The notes beneath the pieces are model-generated. The model saw only the letters and a program-made list of their open reading frames with translations, was not told where the DNA came from and did no database searches. The position numbers and the translations under genes are program-made. A stretch of DNA of 64,000 nucleotides from Hyphomonas sp. (GTDB lineage Bacteria; Pseudomonadota; Alphaproteobacteria; Caulobacterales; Hyphomonadaceae), in the NCBI RefSeq assembly GCF_018402285.1, contig NZ_JAGYJH010000001.1:19589-83588 (forward strand), read 5' to 3'. Positions 36,591 through 44,455 of the stretch are shown here, piece after piece. Each line of letters starts with the position of its first letter. Position 1 is the first letter of the stretch.

Positions 36591-37928
36591 ATGACCCGCC
36601 CCGTTGTTCGTTTTGCGCCCTCGCCCACTGGCCGTCTGCATGTCGGTAATGTGCGTACTGCCCTGATTAACTGGATGTTTTCACGTGGGCAGCAGGGCAA
36701 GTTCATCCTCCGCATCGACGACACGGATCTGGAGCGCTCCACAGCCGAGAACGAAGACGCTCTGAAAGTCGACCTCACCTGGCTCGGCCTGACATGGGAC
36801 GACACGTTCAACCAGTCCCACCGCTTCGCCGTCTATGACGCTGCTGCCGACAAGCTGCGGGCCATGGGTCTGCTCTATCCCTGCTACGAAACGGCCGAGG
36901 AACTCGACGTAAAACGCAAGATCGCCCAGTCCCGGGGCCGCCCGCCGGTCTATGACCGCGCCGCCCTTCAGCTGACCGAGAAAGACCGCGCCGAACTGGA
37001 GGCCAAGGGCCTCAAACCCCACTGGCGCTTCAAGCTTTCGGGCGAGCGCGTGGAATGGCACGACCTCGTGCGCGGGCCGCAGAGCATCGACACCTCTTCT
37101 GTCTCTGACCCGATCCTCATTCGCGAGGATGGCAGTTATCTCTACACCCTTCCCTCGGTCGTCGACGACATCGAGGCCGGCATCACCCATGTCGTGCGCG
37201 GCGAGGACCATGTCACCAATTCCGGCGCCCAGATCGAGATCTTCATGGCGCTCGGCGGCAAGGCACCCGAGATGGCCCACACGCCTCTGCTGATCGGCGC
37301 TGACGGCGCAGCCCTCTCAAAGCGCATCGGTTCGCTCTCGATGGGCGAGCTTCGGGCGCGCGGTTTCGAGCCGATGGCCATCTGCAGCCACCTCGCCAAG
37401 CTCGGCACCTCCGACAATATCGAGGCGCGCAGCACACTGGAGCAGCTCTGCGAAGAGTTCGCCTTCTCGAAAATAGGCCGCGCCCCGGCCCGGTTCGACG
37501 ATGACGACCTGCATGCCCTCAACGCCGCTCTGGTGCATGCGATGCCGTTTGAATCCGTCCGTGAACGGCTGATCACCCTGGATGCCCGCGCCGCGTCAGA
37601 GCCGTTCTGGCTGGCCGTGCGCGAAAACTGCACCTTCGTGGCCGATGCGAAAGCATGGGTCGATATGGTCTTCGGCGCGCCCGCCCCGCTGGTGGCAGAG
37701 GAAGACCGCGAGTTCATCTCCGGCGCCGGCGCGCATCTTCCCGAGGGCGCCCTCACCCCGGAAAGCTGGAGCGCCTGGACCAGCGCGCTGAAAACGGCGA
37801 CGGGCCGCAAGGGACGCAGCTTGTTCATGCCGCTGCGCAAGGCCCTCACCGGCGCCGAGCACGGGCCGGAAATGAGTGCCATCCTGCCCCTGATCGGCCG
37901 CGAGAAAGTGCTTCAGCGCCTCAGCTGA
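36591..37928 (+). CDS. gltX: Glutamyl-tRNA synthetase
   Basis: 445 residues. Class I synthetase with the HIGH motif as HVGN (FAPSPTGRLHVGNVRTAL) and the KMSKS motif as LSKRIGS. The C-terminal anticodon-binding part is present. Alphaproteobacteria often have two GltX proteins; HVGN and SKRIG features point to the second type, which can be specialised for tRNA-Gln or tRNA-Glu isoacceptors. Only one copy is in this window, so discrimination cannot be judged. It loads glutamate on tRNA. Confidence 0.93.
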   Translation: MTRPVVRFAPSPTGRLHVGNVRTALINWMFSRGQQGKFILRIDDTDLERSTAENEDALKVDLTWLGLTWDDTFNQSHRFAVYDAAADKLRAMGLLYPCYETAEELDVKRKIAQSRGRPPVYDRAALQLTEKDRAELEAKGLKPHWRFKLSGERVEWHDLVRGPQSIDTSSVSDPILIREDGSYLYTLPSVVDDIEAGITHVVRGEDHVTNSGAQIEIFMALGGKAPEMAHTPLLIGADGAALSKRIGSLSMGELRARGFEPMAICSHLAKLGTSDNIEARSTLEQLCEEFAFSKIGRAPARFDDDDLHALNAALVHAMPFESVRERLITLDARAASEPFWLAVRENCTFVADAKAWVDMVFGAPAPLVAEEDREFISGAGAHLPEGALTPESWSAWTSALKTATGRKGRSLFMPLRKALTGAEHGPEMSAILPLIGREKVLQRLS

Positions 37929-37938
37929 ACGGCCAAGG

Positions 37939-39033
37939 TCAATCGCAGCTGTTGTCCCGCTCGCACGAGACGGTTTTGACGGGGCGCCCTTCGGCGAGGT
38001 CGCGCACCCAATCGGCGAGTTGCACCCCTTCGGCCTCGGTCGAGTACATCACCCCGTATCGCAACGCGGTGTGCCCCATACCGGGCGCCGAGAATGTTCT
38101 TATGCCTGCAATATCGCGCGCCAGATCAGCCGAGTTGGCGGCCAGCAGAGCGCGGACAGGTTCGCCGGTTCCCAAAAGCCCCAGGAAGCTCTGCTGAACT
38201 TCGTCATCGACATTGTCGAAGCGCGCCAGCTGTAAATCCGGATACCGCGCGGCCGTGACGCGGAAGAAGTCCTCAGTTGTCGCTGTTGCGCGCTCGACAG
38301 AGGCAAACTCCGGCCAGTCCGGAAGGGCTTCAAATGCGCCCCAGGCTTCAAGCACGCCGGAAATCCCGGGAGAGCGATAGCCGCCCGCGCCATCCGCCAG
38401 CTGGATCACCTCTGCCTGCGGATAATGTTCTGAGACAAGACCGGCATAGTAGGGCGAGGCAATGGCACCGGCGCTACCTCCCGTCACAAACACGCGTTCA
38501 GGCGCGGCCTGGTTGGCATACACCCATTCAAGCGCCGCCTGGACATTCGTCTTGCCCCGGTGATGGATCATCACATCGGCTCCAGCCGAGGTCTTATAGG
38601 TGGCGTCCCTGGCGCCGAGATGGGCATCCCCCGTGCAGTAAGGTACAAAAACCTGGGTCCAGCCGGCGAAGGGATTGCCGGCCGCCCTGTTGTCGAACAC
38701 ACCGTCCAGCTGGTCTGGCTGGTTGGACTCCATGTCTGCGAACGGGGTGTAGGGGGTAGGCTCGGTGGCCAGATCGCAAAGGTCACCGCTCCAGCAGGCC
38801 CCTCCCCCATTCAGGAAAATCATCACCCGCTCCGGATCACCCTGGCGCACATGAAAGCGAAAGGGTGTTCCCGTCGCGCAAAGCGTATCGCCGCCAGGCT
38901 CAATCAGGGTCCAGCCTGCAGCCTTTGCTTCTGCCAGCGGCGGCGCCTGCTGCACATCCGGACGGGCGCTGCAGCCAGCCGTCACCGCGCTCAGAACCAA
39001 CCCTGCCAGCAAGGCGCCAGATCTTGATTTCAT
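37939..39033 (-). CDS. Pectinacetylesterase-family lipoprotein
   Basis: 364 residues. Lipobox TAGC (about residue 21) follows the signal peptide. Pectinacetylesterase (PAE/NOTUM) motifs are present: FLNGGGACWSGDLC with the oxyanion loop, the GGSAGAIASPYYAG nucleophile elbow with catalytic Ser, and GMGHTALRYG near the C-terminus supplying His. Bacterial members act on acetyl or acyl esters of carbohydrates or other exported substrates. Six or more cysteines suggest disulfides. GGAGG precedes ATG 39033 by 7 bases. It ends 10 bases from the convergent gltX stop. Confidence 0.85.
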   Translation of the reverse strand: MKSRSGALLAGLVLSAVTAGCSARPDVQQAPPLAEAKAAGWTLIEPGGDTLCATGTPFRFHVRQGDPERVMIFLNGGGACWSGDLCDLATEPTPYTPFADMESNQPDQLDGVFDNRAAGNPFAGWTQVFVPYCTGDAHLGARDATYKTSAGADVMIHHRGKTNVQAALEWVYANQAAPERVFVTGGSAGAIASPYYAGLVSEHYPQAEVIQLADGAGGYRSPGISGVLEAWGAFEALPDWPEFASVERATATTEDFFRVTAARYPDLQLARFDNVDDEVQQSFLGLLGTGEPVRALLAANSADLARDIAGIRTFSAPGMGHTALRYGVMYSTEAEGVQLADWVRDLAEGRPVKTVSCERDNSCD

Positions 39034-39115
39034 GCTACTTCCTCCCCAGGGTCTGCCGCCCTGCAGGAGGAAGCTTATCAGCTGGCCGGAGGCTGGCAAT
39101 CGCCCCCCAGGGCGA

Positions 39116-39493
39116 TTAGCGCGTCACCACATCCCGCTGCATCGGCGCAAGCTTGGCCAGCAGCTTGTTCTGCGCACGGAAGGGCACGCCCTCCCTGTTC
39201 ATCGCAAGCTGGAGGTTCTCGACCAGCGCATTGAACTCACGGTTCGTGATGCCGTGGTCCTTGTGCGACGAGGCCATGTCCCGGCCGGTGTAGTCGCACG
39301 GGCCAGCGAGAATGCAGCAGAACTGCTCCTTGAGGGTCCGGCGCAGGCGCACAAGGTCGCTGGCCATCAGGATTTCGGCCATCCGGGAATCCTCAAGGCT
39401 GATGCCCACCATGGTGTCGACGATACTTGCAACGCCCTCTTCGCTGCCGAATACCTCTTGAGGCTCTCGCTCGCGATGGGGTTGCCCCGGCAT
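39116..39493 (-). CDS. Group 1 truncated haemoglobin-like protein, 5' end disrupted
   Basis: The 125-residue frame contains a truncated globin: FGSEEGVASIVDTMVG (helix A/B), DLVRLRRTLKEQFCCILAGPCDYTGRDM and SSHKDHGIT with the proximal histidine, then FNALVENLQLAMNREGV and a tail. Its own first 20 residues (QPHREREPQEV) fit poorly as a start. In another frame directly upstream (about 39490-39560) a likely N-terminal piece reads PAGELPVDPYEMTNENAGA, so a one-base shift near 39480-39495 probably splits the gene, and the signal peptide upstream is also scrambled. Likely oxygen or NO binding. Extra cysteines CC and PC are unusual. Confidence 0.65.
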   Translation of the reverse strand: MPGQPHREREPQEVFGSEEGVASIVDTMVGISLEDSRMAEILMASDLVRLRRTLKEQFCCILAGPCDYTGRDMASSHKDHGITNREFNALVENLQLAMNREGVPFRAQNKLLAKLAPMQRDVVTR

Positions 39494-39720
39494 TCTCGTT
39501 TGTCATCTCATAGGGATCGACCGGCAACTCACCGGCCGGCGCATCCTCTGTCTGCGCATGGACGCCAATACGGTGCAAGGCGCCCGCTGGCGCTGGAGGC
39601 TACCCCGAGCTTCCTGCAGGCAGGCAATCCGGCGCGCGCCATCGCCGGAGGCGCGTCATTGCCCGCTCATCAGGCCGCGCAAATCATCACCGCATAGTTT
39701 TCAGCACGATTGTTTCACAC

Positions 39721-39737
39721 CAACATTCCTAATGTTG
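39721..39737 (+). promoter_or_regulatory. Perfect inverted repeat upstream of lrp-type gene
   Basis: CAACATT-CCT-AATGTTG, 7-base arms around 3 bases, 32 bases before the start codon. Size and position suit an autoregulatory AsnC/Lrp operator. Confidence 0.45.
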
Positions 39738-39768
39738 TAATTTTCATCAGGTTGGCTAATCTATTGCG

Positions 39769-40251
39769 ATGAGCGAAGAACTGTCGATATTTGATATCAA
39801 GATCCTTGAACAGCTCCAGAAGGACTGTTCAGTCTCCACCGTGGAGCTGGCAGACATTGTTGGCCTGTCCCAATCGCCCTGCTGGCGCCGTCTGCAAAGG
39901 CTGAAGGACGAGGGCTACATCCGCCAGCAGGTCGCAATCCTGGACCGCGAAAAGCTCGGCTACGGCCTGCACATCTTCGCCTATGTCAAAGTCGCGCGGC
40001 TGTCGGAGAAGGACCGGGAAATCTTCCTTCGCAAGGTCCAGAACACGCCGGAAATCCTCGAATGCTATTCGATCTTCGGCGAGATGGACCTGATGATGAA
40101 GATCCTCGCCAAGTCGATGAAATGGTATCAGGAGTTCCTGATGGATTTCCTGCTGAACCTGCCGGGCGTGGAGAACGTCAATTCCACCGCGACCTTGGGC
40201 GAGCTGAAATCCACCACGGCCATCCCCGTGCGAGGCAACATCGCCCTCTGA
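39769..40251 (+). CDS. Lrp/AsnC-family transcriptional regulator
   Basis: 160 residues. N-terminal helix-turn-helix (DIKILEQLQKDCSVSTVELADIVGLSQSPCWRRLQRLKDEGYI) and C-terminal RAM/AsnC ligand domain with YSIFGEMDLMMKILAKSMKWYQEF and GVENVNSTATLGELKST. Such proteins sense amino acids and control their metabolism. It stands at the head of the 40-59 kb peptide/amino acid region, convergent with the amidohydrolase-RidA gene, and is its most likely local regulator. No strong ribosome site precedes ATG 39769. Confidence 0.92.
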   Translation: MSEELSIFDIKILEQLQKDCSVSTVELADIVGLSQSPCWRRLQRLKDEGYIRQQVAILDREKLGYGLHIFAYVKVARLSEKDREIFLRKVQNTPEILECYSIFGEMDLMMKILAKSMKWYQEFLMDFLLNLPGVENVNSTATLGELKSTTAIPVRGNIAL

Positions 40252-40269
40252 TCCTGATGGGCGTTCCGG

Positions 40270-42765
40270 CTACGGAGCGTCCACATAGGCCATGCACTCA
40301 ACCTCTACTGACGCGCCAAGCGCCAGACCATCTGCGCCAAATGCGCTGCGCGCGGGCATTCGGCCCTTGGTGAAGTAGCTGGCATACACCTCATTGAAGG
40401 CAGGCCAGTTGCTCATTTCGTCCAGCATGACGGTACATTTGAATATCTGGTCCATCCCGGCGCCGGCGGAAGCCGCTACACGTTTGACCGCCTCCATAAC
40501 TTCCACGGCATGGTCTCGGAAATCGGCGGAAGGCGCAGGACCACCGCCCCCGATCTGCCCGGAAAGATAGAGCACATTGCCCACGCGGACAGCGCCGGAA
40601 AACGGCAACGTGTCCACGTCAACCGAAAGACCCTCGGCAATCATCGGATAGTGCTGGACAAAGTCCGGCACTGGCGCGGAAGCGGGCTTTGCGGCCACCG
40701 GCTCCGGCGCTGCTGGCGCTGGCTCAGCTGTTGAGCGCAGCATCTCCGGCGGCTCTGCAAACGGCTTGATGCTGAGCGCCTCATAGATTTCGGAAGGAAA
40801 ATACACGTCTCCGTCCCGTACGACCATGCGCGGCGCGCGGATGGCGTTGATGTCCTCCAGCGGATTGCCAGAGAGCAGGATGAAGTCAGCGAGCTTACCA
40901 GGCTCTACAGCCCCAAGCGTATCGGAATAGCCCATATAGTCGATCGGGTTCCACGCCGCGATGCGCAATGCTTCGGCGGCCGGAATGCCCGCCAGGGTAT
41001 AGAGCTCGATCTCACGGTGAACCGTGAACCCCGTGCCATCATCCGTGCCCGGCAGGATCGTGACGCCCGCCTCATGCAGCATCTTCAGCGTTTCCAGAAC
41101 GCGCCGGAACCCTTCCTGATAGGCTTCGTCCTCCGCGGCATTTGCGAGGGAAACAAAGCTGCGGCGCCGATAGCGCTGATAGGCAATCGGCATATGGTCG
41201 AGATAGGCCTTGTCGCCCACAGCAACCGTGCCTGCCCGGCTCAGCATGAGCCGCTCCAGGATCACCGCGGTCGGATCAATGGCCGTTTCGTTCTCCTGCA
41301 TGCGGCGTACAGTTGCCTGAACCTTCTCAGATTGCAGGTCCAGCGTTGCGCCCCGCGCCATGCCCGTCAGGCGCAGCGGTGTTCGGGTATCTTCGGTAAT
41401 CTCCAGCAGCCAGCCGAGCATCAGCTGGTTGATATGCGTCACCTCATCAAAGCCAGCGTCTATCATAGCGTCCGCATTCGTGAACGCCGGAATATGGCCG
41501 ATCATCCGCATGCCACGCGAATGGGCCCGCTCGGCAACCGCAGGCATCCAGGCCGGGTTCATGGAGTTATAGGATTTGACATAGCCATATCCCCGTTCCG
41601 CATACCAATCGACTGCCGCCAGTGCCTCTTCTTCCGTAGCAGCGATAATGCCGTGCCGCGCCGAGAACGGGCTGCGCCCTTCCAAAAACCCCGCCGGCGT
41701 GATGCGCGGCCCGGCCACCCGGTCTTCTGCCATCCGCGCCAGCAGGCCGGCCAGGAAGGTGTTCTCATTGCCCATGTCCCGGGTCGATGTCACACCAGCC
41801 GCTAGGTAGTAGAGCCCGGAATTGGCGGACGCATGTGAGTGCATATCGGCAAGCCCCGGCATCAGCGTGTCGCCTGCCCCATCAAACACTGCGCCTTCGC
41901 CTTCGGGCAGGACGCCCGGCGCGTAAGGCGTGACGCTGGCAATCATGTTGCCGCTGACGGTGATCACAGACGGCGCGCCAAGCGTTCCGGTCTGCACGTC
42001 CAGAACACGGACGTTCACGATGGAGTAGGGCGCATCATAGCGGTGCAGCAGGCGCTGAGCCAGCTCCTCCGTCCGCGCCGCATTGAGCTCACGCGCCACC
42101 GCCTGCAAGGGCTGGACACTCTCCTCAAATCCCTTGCGGACAACCGCAGAAGATTCGGAGAAAGTCGCGAAGAGAGAGCCATCTTCCTCCATCGCGAGCA
42201 GGCTCGGGCTCATGTCAATTCCCGAGAGGCGATAGACGGCCACAGTCTTGTCCGCCGCGCCAGAGGGCACTACCACATTCTCCACCTTTTCCAGCCGGAT
42301 CTCGCCGCCCGGCAGCACAGGCATCTGCTGGTCTGCATCCTTCAGGAGGGCGCGCGCATAAACATAATCCGCCCACGGGCTGCCGTCATTGACGGCATAA
42401 AGCGCAGGCTCGGAGAGATCCTGCCGCCCGGAATCTGCCTGGCTCAGCCAGCGCGCCACGCCCTCATTGACCGCAAAGGATTCTTCAACCCCCGCCCCCA
42501 TGAGCGAGGTGCCAACAATCAGCCAGCTGACGGGAACGCCCGCTGCGTCAACCGTCAGCTCTTCGCGGTGCTTCGGCCCGCGCCCGTTGCTGTCGACGTA
42601 GTAATCAACAACGGCCGATGGCCCGGCCTCCGACACTTTCAGATGCCCGACAGACTCGCCATTCTGGATGATGGCGTACTCAAACCGCTCCGTCTGAGCC
42701 GCTGCCAGGGGCAAGGCAGAAGCCAGAAGCGACGATGCCAGAAGGGCTGCCAGGCGATACATCAT
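40270..42765 (-). CDS. Exported amidohydrolase fused to a C-terminal RidA domain
   Basis: 831 residues. Order: signal peptide (1-23); an unassigned beta-rich domain (24-240); an amidohydrolase-superfamily domain (about 245-670) with HSH metal site (309-311), carbamylation lysine in YVKSYNSM, His in IGHIPAF and THINQ, and Asp in LPGTDDG; a Pro/Ala linker (about 672-700); and a RidA/YjgF domain (about 710-831; VGNVLYLSGQIGG, FKCTVMLDEMSNW, PARSAFGADGLALGASVEVECMAYV) with the conserved catalytic-type Arg and Glu. The amidohydrolase resembles Caulobacter-type dipeptidase/prolidase members. The fusion suggests one periplasmic enzyme that releases and then deaminates an imine. Starts inside the preceding S10 stop (ATGATG). 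Confidence 0.88.
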   Translation of the reverse strand: MMYRLAALLASSLLASALPLAAAQTERFEYAIIQNGESVGHLKVSEAGPSAVVDYYVDSNGRGPKHREELTVDAAGVPVSWLIVGTSLMGAGVEESFAVNEGVARWLSQADSGRQDLSEPALYAVNDGSPWADYVYARALLKDADQQMPVLPGGEIRLEKVENVVVPSGAADKTVAVYRLSGIDMSPSLLAMEEDGSLFATFSESSAVVRKGFEESVQPLQAVARELNAARTEELAQRLLHRYDAPYSIVNVRVLDVQTGTLGAPSVITVSGNMIASVTPYAPGVLPEGEGAVFDGAGDTLMPGLADMHSHASANSGLYYLAAGVTSTRDMGNENTFLAGLLARMAEDRVAGPRITPAGFLEGRSPFSARHGIIAATEEEALAAVDWYAERGYGYVKSYNSMNPAWMPAVAERAHSRGMRMIGHIPAFTNADAMIDAGFDEVTHINQLMLGWLLEITEDTRTPLRLTGMARGATLDLQSEKVQATVRRMQENETAIDPTAVILERLMLSRAGTVAVGDKAYLDHMPIAYQRYRRRSFVSLANAAEDEAYQEGFRRVLETLKMLHEAGVTILPGTDDGTGFTVHREIELYTLAGIPAAEALRIAAWNPIDYMGYSDTLGAVEPGKLADFILLSGNPLEDINAIRAPRMVVRDGDVYFPSEIYEALSIKPFAEPPEMLRSTAEPAPAAPEPVAAKPASAPVPDFVQHYPMIAEGLSVDVDTLPFSGAVRVGNVLYLSGQIGGGGPAPSADFRDHAVEVMEAVKRVAASAGAGMDQIFKCTVMLDEMSNWPAFNEVYASYFTKGRMPARSAFGADGLALGASVEVECMAYVDAP

Positions 42766-44279
42766 GGGTTCATCTCCTGATTTTTGTCTGCGCCTGCTAC
42801 TGTAGCAGCGGCAATGAAGGCATGAAGCCGGTCCGCAATGCCCGCTTTCAGCGTGTCTTCGTCATAAGGGGAATGCCCGCCGGGCAGCGCGACCAGTTCT
42901 ACTCGCTTCTGAGGCAGATCATTATGGGTCAGCGCATACTGCGTACCCAGCAGCGTTGTCGCAAGATCGCGGTATCCGGCAAAAACCAGAAGGTTCACGC
43001 CGGCCTTCTCCTGCATGAAACGGGACAGGACCGGCGCCGAGCTCACATAAAACCTGGGAGACTTGGCAGACGCCCGCCAGTCCCACGCAAAATTGGCGTC
43101 CAGATTGAGCGAGCGATATTCCTCGCCTGCCGGCACGCCCGCGACCTGCGCAAGATACTCCGCGATGTCCTGAGATACGATGACATTCGACCGCCCGAGC
43201 CCCAGGGACGGGTCATTCGCAGCAGCCGGCCGGTGATCATTCACCTCCGGCGACGGCAAGGGGGATGTCACGGCGGTGTTCAGACGGCTGACGAGCAAGC
43301 CATCCTGCGCCAGAACATTTTCCAGGAAAAACTGGATATCAATGCGCAGGTCTGCACCAGCCACATCTTCTGCCGAAAGCCCGGTCATCCCGGCAATCTT
43401 AGCGGCCACTGCCGCCTTCTCATCGGCCCCGATCAGGTCACCCTTCTGCAGCGCCAGCAGGTAATCGCTCTGCGCATAGGCGCGCGCAATCTCCCAGCTT
43501 TCCGCCTCGGTTTCGGCTTCAATATCCGACCGCCCAAACCGCCAGGCCGTCGCCGCCATCGTCGGCAGCGCAAACACATGGCCAAGATCGGTCTGCCCCG
43601 CCCCGCTGTCGAGCGCGGGCGAGACCATCACAAGCCCCCGCACATCCAGATCGCCGACCTTGGCGACCAGATTGGCCAGCCGTGTCCCGCCATAGCTCTG
43701 CCCGGCGAGCACCAGCGGCGACCCGGTGCGGTCATTCTCTTCCAGCCAGACGCGGATGAAACGGTTCACCGCGTCCACATCTCCCTCAATACCGAGATAG
43801 CGCGCCTGTCCTTCTTCGGAGTTTGCCCGGCTGAAACCGGTTGCCACAGGATCAATGAAGACAAGATCTGCTGACCTCAGGAGGGTGTACGGATTATCCG
43901 GAAAGGTCCTGTCTTTCCCCCGCGCCTTGGGTCCGATGGAGAAATGGAGCGGCGAGGAAGATGCCCCCGGACCGCCATTGAACAGGAACATCACTGGCCG
44001 CGCCACAACATCACAGTCGCAGTCCATAAGGTAGGCCGTGGCCGAAATGGTCGCGCTGTCGCGCTCTTCGGGATCCAGCTTCAGCGCGCTCCACGCCACC
44101 GCGTATTCGACCGGCGGCAATCCCGCCCGGTCCTGCACGCTCTGGTCCGGGCCTTGCGCAAATATGGTCCAGGCGTCAGGCGCAGCAGCAACGGGCGCTC
44201 CATTGGCGGCGCATCCGGCGAGAATACCGAGGATCGCGGCGGCAGAGAGCGCCTTCTTGAGTCGAGACAGTTTCATCAT
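42762..44279 (-). CDS. S10 serine carboxypeptidase-like lipoprotein (first)
   Basis: 505 residues. Lipobox LAGC (Cys 23). Serine carboxypeptidase fold: oxyanion turn FLFNGGPGASSSPLH, nucleophile GQSYGG (Ser about 195), Asp in VFAGYRDLATT, His in PGGHSPY. A helical insertion (about 235-345) forms the lid. It likely removes C-terminal residues from peptides at the envelope. The ATGATG start gives two options (44279 or 44276). Its stop overlaps the amidohydrolase-RidA start, so the two are coupled. Divergent from the exported class V enzyme gene. Confidence 0.85.
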   Translation of the reverse strand: MMKLSRLKKALSAAAILGILAGCAANGAPVAAAPDAWTIFAQGPDQSVQDRAGLPPVEYAVAWSALKLDPEERDSATISATAYLMDCDCDVVARPVMFLFNGGPGASSSPLHFSIGPKARGKDRTFPDNPYTLLRSADLVFIDPVATGFSRANSEEGQARYLGIEGDVDAVNRFIRVWLEENDRTGSPLVLAGQSYGGTRLANLVAKVGDLDVRGLVMVSPALDSGAGQTDLGHVFALPTMAATAWRFGRSDIEAETEAESWEIARAYAQSDYLLALQKGDLIGADEKAAVAAKIAGMTGLSAEDVAGADLRIDIQFFLENVLAQDGLLVSRLNTAVTSPLPSPEVNDHRPAAANDPSLGLGRSNVIVSQDIAEYLAQVAGVPAGEEYRSLNLDANFAWDWRASAKSPRFYVSSAPVLSRFMQEKAGVNLLVFAGYRDLATTLLGTQYALTHNDLPQKRVELVALPGGHSPYDEDTLKAGIADRLHAFIAAATVAGADKNQEMNP

Positions 44280-44351
44280 CCCCTAGACTCTCCTCATGCA
44301 GCGGAAAAATCCTATGCCTATCGCCCGCGCAGAAACACCCCGCCGGGAACA

Positions 44352-44407
44352 ATCATGCATATTCGGGAAAAGGAACGCATGATCCATTCCACCGCCACCG
44401 CTATAAT
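44352..44407 (+). promoter_or_regulatory. Promoter with operator-like inverted repeat for class V gene
   Basis: ATCATGC (44352-44358) and GCATGAT (44377-44383) are perfect 7-base arms 18 bases apart. A perfect TATAAT -10 box lies at 44402-44407, and the right arm covers the -35 position. A transcript from this -10 would begin about 44414, at an in-frame ATG. Likely target of the nearby AsnC/Lrp protein or another amino acid regulator. Confidence 0.55.
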
Positions 44408-44455
44408 GAAAATATGGATCAGGCAGAACCGCAGCCCGCAGAGACGGAGACCCCC

